Translations under genes and position numbers: made by a program | NCBI GenBank assembly: GCA_021820785.1 | Contig: JAKADE010000144.1 | Span: forward strand, 1-6,956 | Source: Pseudomonadota bacterium | GTDB lineage: Bacteria; Pseudomonadota; Gammaproteobacteria; Steroidobacterales; Steroidobacteraceae | DNA length: 6,956 nt | Direction of reading: 5' to 3' | The notes under the pieces: model-generated | Databases searched by the model: none | Told to the model about the DNA's origin: nothing | Seen by the model: only the letters and a program-made list of their open reading frames with translations | Shown here: positions 3,601-6,956 of the stretch, piece by piece | Layout of the letters: each line of letters opens with the position of its first letter | Position numbering within the stretch: the first letter of the stretch is position 1

Positions 3601-5877
3601 CTACCAGTCCTTGGCGAGCACGGTGCAGATTCGCGCCAATCCATACACGTCCCGCGTGTCGGATTCTTCGGCCGGAGAATGCGAGTACTTGGTCGGCCAG
3701 CCCAATGCCACCGCATTGGCGCCGTACCGCGTATACACGGCGGAGTCGTTCCCGCCCCCGGTGACACCGTACTGAACGGGAATGTGATGAGCACGAGACA
3801 GTGCGACCACGCGCTCGACGTCTGCCGGCGAATCGATGTGCGAGAGATCGACCGCCCGGACCACGTATCCGTCGCCGAGCGGCTGATCACCATAGCGCCC
3901 GGTCTCCAGAGGCGACTGGCTGCTGACGAACATGTCTACGGCGAACACCACGTCCGGTTCACGCCCGAGCTTCGCCACGCGTGCCGCGTAGGCGGCGGCG
4001 CCTTGCAGTCCCACCTCCTCGCGCGTGGCCCACAGGAACGTCAGCTGCCGACCTGGATGTTCACTGGCGTAGTGCGGACCCAGCGCGCGCACGGTCTCGA
4101 TGAGCGCGGTATCCCCGGCACGATCATCAATGCTCCTGATCTGGAAGTGCGCTCCGAGCAACGCCCGGTACGTCTTCGGCATGGTCAGAAAATCGCCGAC
4201 CCGGATCCCGAGTCGCTCGGTGGCGGCACGCGAATCCGTTCCAACGTAGGCCTCGGCGGTCTTGCTGAGCGTGCTCAATGCTGGCGGCCACTTGAATCCC
4301 TGCTGGTCCCAGCCCGAGGGCAGCCCCAGCACCGCCCCGATGCTGCGTCCGCCGGGCAGATGCACCAGCATCACGTGGCCGAGGTAATAGCGGCCGTAAA
4401 AACCGCCCAGCTCGCGCACCACCAGCTCCCCGTCGCGCCGGATATGCGTGACCTGGTATCCGATCTCATCCATGTGCGCATCGAACAGAATGCTCGGCGC
4501 ATGCACACCCGGCACCGCGTGCCCGATGTGCAGCACCAGATTGCCGGCCGGATCGACGTGTGTCAGCGGGCGTGCCCAGGCGGGCAGCCGCGCCAAGATT
4601 GCCTCCCGAGCTCCCTGCTCGTGCCCGCTCGCCCCGTAGGCAGTGGTTACCGTCTCCAGCGTCTTCAGTAACTGCGAATTCGGTGCGTTGGGATGATCGA
4701 GCACCGCCTGATAGGCGTGTCCGGGTGACCGCGCGGCATCGAAGGGGTCGTCCGCAGCGCTCATCGGCGTGACCTGCTCACCGAGATACACCTCGATGAG
4801 CCGCGTCAGCTTGCGCAGATCCGCACGGGAGAACGTCTCCGCAGGCGTCACCGGGAAGAGCGTCGGCACGCCGAGCTCAGCGAAGTGCGCCGGCAACTTT
4901 GGTCTGGGCCCGAACCCGCCGATCACCGGCAGGTGCGCCGCCACGCTCCTCACCTCGATGTGATGCGCACCGGCGAGTGTGAGCAATGCAGCCGGCAGGC
5001 CGTCCCCCGCCCCTGGCCCCGCGGTTCCGACCAGCACCCCGTCTCCCGGCCGTACGCCGGCCACCGTGGCGTTCGCCCCGGGCGCAAGCGCATGGATGCG
5101 GCCGACGAAAATCATGTCCTGGGGCGACATCTCCGTCAGCACGCGCGCCAGACCCCGGCCGCCGAGCCACTGCTGCGTCACGAACGCGATCGTCGTGGTG
5201 CCGCGCGCGTGTGCATGCGCCAGGCCTTGCGCGGCCTCGAGAAGCGCCTCCCAGCCGAAGCGGTCGCCGGCCGCGGCACCCGCTTCGTCATCGGCTCCGA
5301 CCGTGATCGGCGCCTGCGCCAATTCGAGCGGCTCGAGCAGGTCGGCGCCCGCCGCGCGTGCCTCGGCAGCGGACGTGGCGCCGATGTCCACGTAGAGATT
5401 CCCGATGGGGGACATCGACGGCGGATTCAGGTGTTCCGGTGACAGATGAATGCTCAGACCCGCAAACCCGCCATTCAGCAGGCCCTTGGGCGTCACCACG
5501 TGCACCGGCTGGGCGAACTGCAGGGTATCGAACACGGGATTCGGGTCGCGCTGCGGCAGGCGCTGGACCCGAAGATAGCCCTGCTTGTCGATGGCACTGA
5601 CCACATAGCCGGGCTGATCGATCGGCGCGACGATGAGCCGGTGCGGCGAGCCGCTGCCGACGCTCACCCATACATCATCCATATTGTCCGTATGCGGCGT
5701 GAGCCCCTGCCCGCGCAGCTGCTGCGCGATCGCCGCCGAGAGCGTCTGTTCGTAGCCCGATACCGCGACGATCCGGCTGAGCGCGGCGATATTCGGGGGC
5801 GCTGCGAGAGACAGTGCCGGTGCGGCAATGGTGGCCGTGAGGACGGCCGCTGCGATCATGGGCGCTCGTCGTGTCAT
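3601..5877 (-). CDS. Exported M42-type metallopeptidase with an inactive N-terminal twin domain
   Basis: A 758-residue protein, about twice the usual M42 length (roughly 350). Residues 1-26 form a signal peptide (RR, then a hydrophobic stretch ending ALSLAA), so it acts outside the cytoplasm. The C-terminal domain (about 400-758) carries the whole di-metal site of M42 aminopeptidases: H468 and D470 (DAHMDEIGY), D584-D585 (SIDDRAGD), E620-E621 (REEVGLQGA), D648 (AVDMF), the GGGND loop (707-711) and H733 (KYSHSPAEES). The N-terminal domain (about 28-368) has the same order but reads APIDQ, AAAGD, QQWLGG, FVGRI and LFPVTPAET at those places. Most ligands and the catalytic glutamate are lost, so it looks like a pseudoenzyme domain. 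The start at 5877 is set by the signal peptide and GGGGAG five bases upstream; the open frame reaches 6147 but overlaps the sirtuin coding region. It is divergent from the sirtuin gene. Substrate is unknown, plausibly peptides. Confidence 0.88.
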   Translation of the reverse strand: MTRRAPMIAAAVLTATIAAPALSLAAPPNIAALSRIVAVSGYEQTLSAAIAQQLRGQGLTPHTDNMDDVWVSVGSGSPHRLIVAPIDQPGYVVSAIDKQGYLRVQRLPQRDPNPVFDTLQFAQPVHVVTPKGLLNGGFAGLSIHLSPEHLNPPSMSPIGNLYVDIGATSAAEARAAGADLLEPLELAQAPITVGADDEAGAAAGDRFGWEALLEAAQGLAHAHARGTTTIAFVTQQWLGGRGLARVLTEMSPQDMIFVGRIHALAPGANATVAGVRPGDGVLVGTAGPGAGDGLPAALLTLAGAHHIEVRSVAAHLPVIGGFGPRPKLPAHFAELGVPTLFPVTPAETFSRADLRKLTRLIEVYLGEQVTPMSAADDPFDAARSPGHAYQAVLDHPNAPNSQLLKTLETVTTAYGASGHEQGAREAILARLPAWARPLTHVDPAGNLVLHIGHAVPGVHAPSILFDAHMDEIGYQVTHIRRDGELVVRELGGFYGRYYLGHVMLVHLPGGRSIGAVLGLPSGWDQQGFKWPPALSTLSKTAEAYVGTDSRAATERLGIRVGDFLTMPKTYRALLGAHFQIRSIDDRAGDTALIETVRALGPHYASEHPGRQLTFLWATREEVGLQGAAAYAARVAKLGREPDVVFAVDMFVSSQSPLETGRYGDQPLGDGYVVRAVDLSHIDSPADVERVVALSRAHHIPVQYGVTGGGNDSAVYTRYGANAVALGWPTKYSHSPAEESDTRDVYGLARICTVLAKDW

Positions 5878-5891
5878 CAGGACTCCCCGCA

Positions 5892-5904
5892 GCCCCAGAG
5901 GGGC
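5892..5904 (-). promoter_or_regulatory. Leader hairpin just before the peptidase ribosome binding site
   Basis: GCCCC and GGGGC form a perfect 5-bp stem with a 3-base loop. On the peptidase transcript it ends a few bases before the GGGGAG ribosome binding site (about 5883-5888). The CCCC arm could also pair with that site, so it might tune translation. It is short and could be coincidental in GC-rich DNA. Confidence 0.35.
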
Positions 5905-5922
5905 GAGTTGGCGTTTTGACGC

Positions 5923-5929
5923 TATTATG
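5923..5929. promoter_or_regulatory. Candidate shared -10 region of the divergent peptidase and sirtuin genes
   Basis: This is the only AT-rich spot in the 181-base gap between the divergent genes. On the plus strand TATTAT (5923-5928) and on the minus strand CATAAT (5929-5924) each match the -10 consensus at five of six positions. Neither has a good -35 at the right distance, so an activator or another sigma factor would be needed. The peptidase leader would be about 40 bases and the sirtuin leader about 125. Confidence 0.35.
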
Positions 5930-6058
5930 GAGCATCCGTCTCGGTCTGCGGTCGCGGCAGGCGGCGCCCGCCGGCCGATGCGCCAGCCCGAGCGGTTCGT
6001 GCGGCGGACCGGGACCCGCGGCACACCCCGAGGCCGACCGACATTCAGCCACACTCCG

Positions 6059-6862
6059 ATGTCCACAGACCCGCTCCGCGAGTTCCTCAATCGGCATTCC
6101 CGCCTGTTCGTGCTGACGGGTGCCGGGTGCAGCACCGAATCGGGCATTCCCGATTACCGGGACGCCGACGGACGATGGAAGCGCACCCCACCGGTCAATT
6201 TTGCCTCGTTCATGGGCAACGAATCGGTCCGCCGGCGATATTGGGCCCGCAGCCTCGTCGGCTGGCCGCGCGTGCGGGCCGCGCGCCCCAATGGGGCACA
6301 CGCGGCACTGTCGAGTCTGGAGCGCCAAGGGCGTGTGGAGTTGCTCGTGACCCAGAATGTCGATGGGTTGCACCAGGCCGCTGGCACACGCCAGATCGTC
6401 GAGCTGCACGGCCGCATCGATCAGGTGGTGTGCATGACCTGCGCGCAGCGCAGCACACGCGCGGCATTGCAGGAGCGGCTGCTCGGCGAGAATCCGCACT
6501 GGGGCCAACTGCCCGCACTCGCAGCGCCCGACGGGGACGCGGATCTCGAGGGCCTGCCCTTCGAGGAATTCACGGTGCCGCCCTGCGAGCATTGCGGCGG
6601 TATCCTAAAACCCGATGTGGTCTTCTTCGGCGAAAGCGTCCCGCGAGCGCGCGTCGATCAGGCGTTCGACGCACTCGCGCGCGCCGAAGCGCTGCTCGTG
6701 GTGGGCTCCTCGCTGATGATCTACTCCGGGTATCGATTCGCGCAGGCCGCAGCCGCCGCCGGCATGCCGATCGCGGCAGTGAACGTCGGCCGCACCCGTG
6801 CAGACCCGTTGCTGACGCTGAAAGTTAGCCGGCCGTGCGCGGAAGCGCTCGCGGGCCTGTGA
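6059..6862 (+). CDS. NAD-dependent protein deacylase, class II sirtuin
   Basis: A 267-residue cytoplasmic sirtuin. It removes acyl groups from lysine side chains using NAD+, giving nicotinamide and O-acyl-ADP-ribose. The Rossmann NAD site has GAGCSTESGIPDYRD (21-35), the class II form. TQNVDGLH (98-105) supplies N100 and D102, H117 (ELHGR) is the catalytic base, and C125, C128, C176 and C179 bind structural zinc. KPDVVFFGE (184-192) and GSSLMIYSGYRF (216-227) complete the fold and also match class II. These are the SIRT4-like bacterial members, sometimes named cobB, though E. coli CobB is class III. ATG at 6059 leaves 20 residues before GAG, as usual; the open frame reaches back to 5828 but would overlap the peptidase gene. 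No Shine-Dalgarno sequence is evident. A 6-bp stem (6850-6868) spans the stop codon. The preferred acyl group cannot be told from sequence. Confidence 0.95.
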   Translation: MSTDPLREFLNRHSRLFVLTGAGCSTESGIPDYRDADGRWKRTPPVNFASFMGNESVRRRYWARSLVGWPRVRAARPNGAHAALSSLERQGRVELLVTQNVDGLHQAAGTRQIVELHGRIDQVVCMTCAQRSTRAALQERLLGENPHWGQLPALAAPDGDADLEGLPFEEFTVPPCEHCGGILKPDVVFFGESVPRARVDQAFDALARAEALLVVGSSLMIYSGYRFAQAAAAAGMPIAAVNVGRTRADPLLTLKVSRPCAEALAGL

Positions 6863-6868
6863 CCCGCG
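6850..6868. repeat. Hairpin across the sirtuin stop codon
   Basis: CGCGGG (6850-6855) pairs with CCCGCG (6863-6868) around CCTGTGA, placing the TGA stop in the loop. The two flanking genes converge with only 28 bases between them, so a shared transcript end is expected here. No T-run follows, so this is only a weak terminator candidate. Confidence 0.3.
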
Positions 6869-6890
6869 CGGCGTCCGGCACGGCCTGCCA

Positions 6891-6956
6891 TTACATCGTG
6901 AGCACCACCCGGTACTGGGCCTTGCCGCTCATCATGCGCGCATAGGCCTCGCCGGC
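6891..6956 (-). CDS. C-terminus of a zinc-type alcohol dehydrogenase (partial)
   Basis: Only the last 21 residues are in the window (AGEAYARMMSGKAQYRVVLT then M and TAA). The EAYARM-x5-8-YRVVL ending is characteristic of medium-chain NAD(P)-dependent alcohol dehydrogenases such as the AdhP/YahK-like group, where it forms the last helix and strand of the NAD domain. These enzymes interconvert alcohols and aldehydes. The gene converges on the sirtuin gene. The family call rests on this short tail; the specific type cannot be decided and the catalytic zinc site lies outside the window. Confidence 0.65.
   Translation of the reverse strand, partial: AGEAYARMMSGKAQYRVVLTM

Noticed and set aside
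3448..4671. Long plus-strand open frame of 407 codons
   Set aside because: It lies antisense to the peptidase and kinase genes, is rich in arginine, proline and histidine with no recognisable motif, and is the usual by-product of a GC-rich gene on the other strand.
5828..6058. Upstream extension of the sirtuin frame to 5828
   Set aside because: It would overlap the start of the peptidase gene and add arginine-rich, non-homologous sequence; the fold begins properly after the ATG at 6059.
5878..6147. 90-residue upstream extension of the peptidase frame
   Set aside because: It places arginine-rich sequence before a clear signal peptide, overlaps the sirtuin start region, and ignores the good ribosome binding site before 5877.
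5675..6592. Minus-strand open frame of 305 codons opposite the sirtuin
   Set aside because: It is antisense to the sirtuin motifs and its cysteine- and histidine-rich look comes from the complement of those codons.
1..6956. CRISPR array, insertion sequence or a second tRNA
   Set aside because: No regularly spaced repeats, transposase motifs, or other cloverleaf-like sequences were found on either strand by eye.

Overview
The window reads as the junction between a chromosomal integration site and ordinary chromosomal genes of a GC-rich proteobacterium, probably a gammaproteobacterium. This rests on a CCA-encoding tRNA-Cys, a P4-type integrase, a DUF3079 protein, a YniA-like kinase and a class II sirtuin. 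No rRNA or other lineage marker is present, so the taxon is an inference.

Layout. Bases 1-2003 look like the end of an integrated element. They hold a small orphan gene (3-485, +, resembling the DUF6941 family), a complete tyrosine-recombinase gene (632-1840, -), and a 160-bp leader crowded with inverted and direct repeats (1841-2002). The leader abuts the 3' end of a tRNA-Cys gene (2003-2076, -), the presumed attachment site. The first 120 bases are 50% G+C by my count, against clearly GC-richer sequence to the right. The far end of the element is outside the window.

Bases 2077-2298 have no gene but contain two hairpins. To their right is a minus-strand series: a tandem-domain exported M42-family metallopeptidase (3601-5877), a fructosamine-kinase family protein (2589-3467) and a small cysteine-rich DUF3079 protein (2299-2499). 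The last two look like an operon. The peptidase is separated from the kinase by 133 bases containing three strong GC-rich stems, two of them mutually exclusive. Divergent from the peptidase is a class II Sir2 deacylase (6059-6862, +). The 3' end of a zinc-type alcohol dehydrogenase (6891-6956, -) converges on it.

How the genes relate. The element part is self-contained: the integrase, its likely self-regulated promoter and the tRNA target. On the chromosomal side the kinase and the sirtuin both act on modified lysines or amines (deglycation and deacylation), but they are in separate transcription units and a shared pathway is speculation. The least ordinary gene is the peptidase: two M42-like domains in one chain, of which only the second keeps the metal-binding and catalytic residues. 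I do not see a convincing new defence or other multigene system here.
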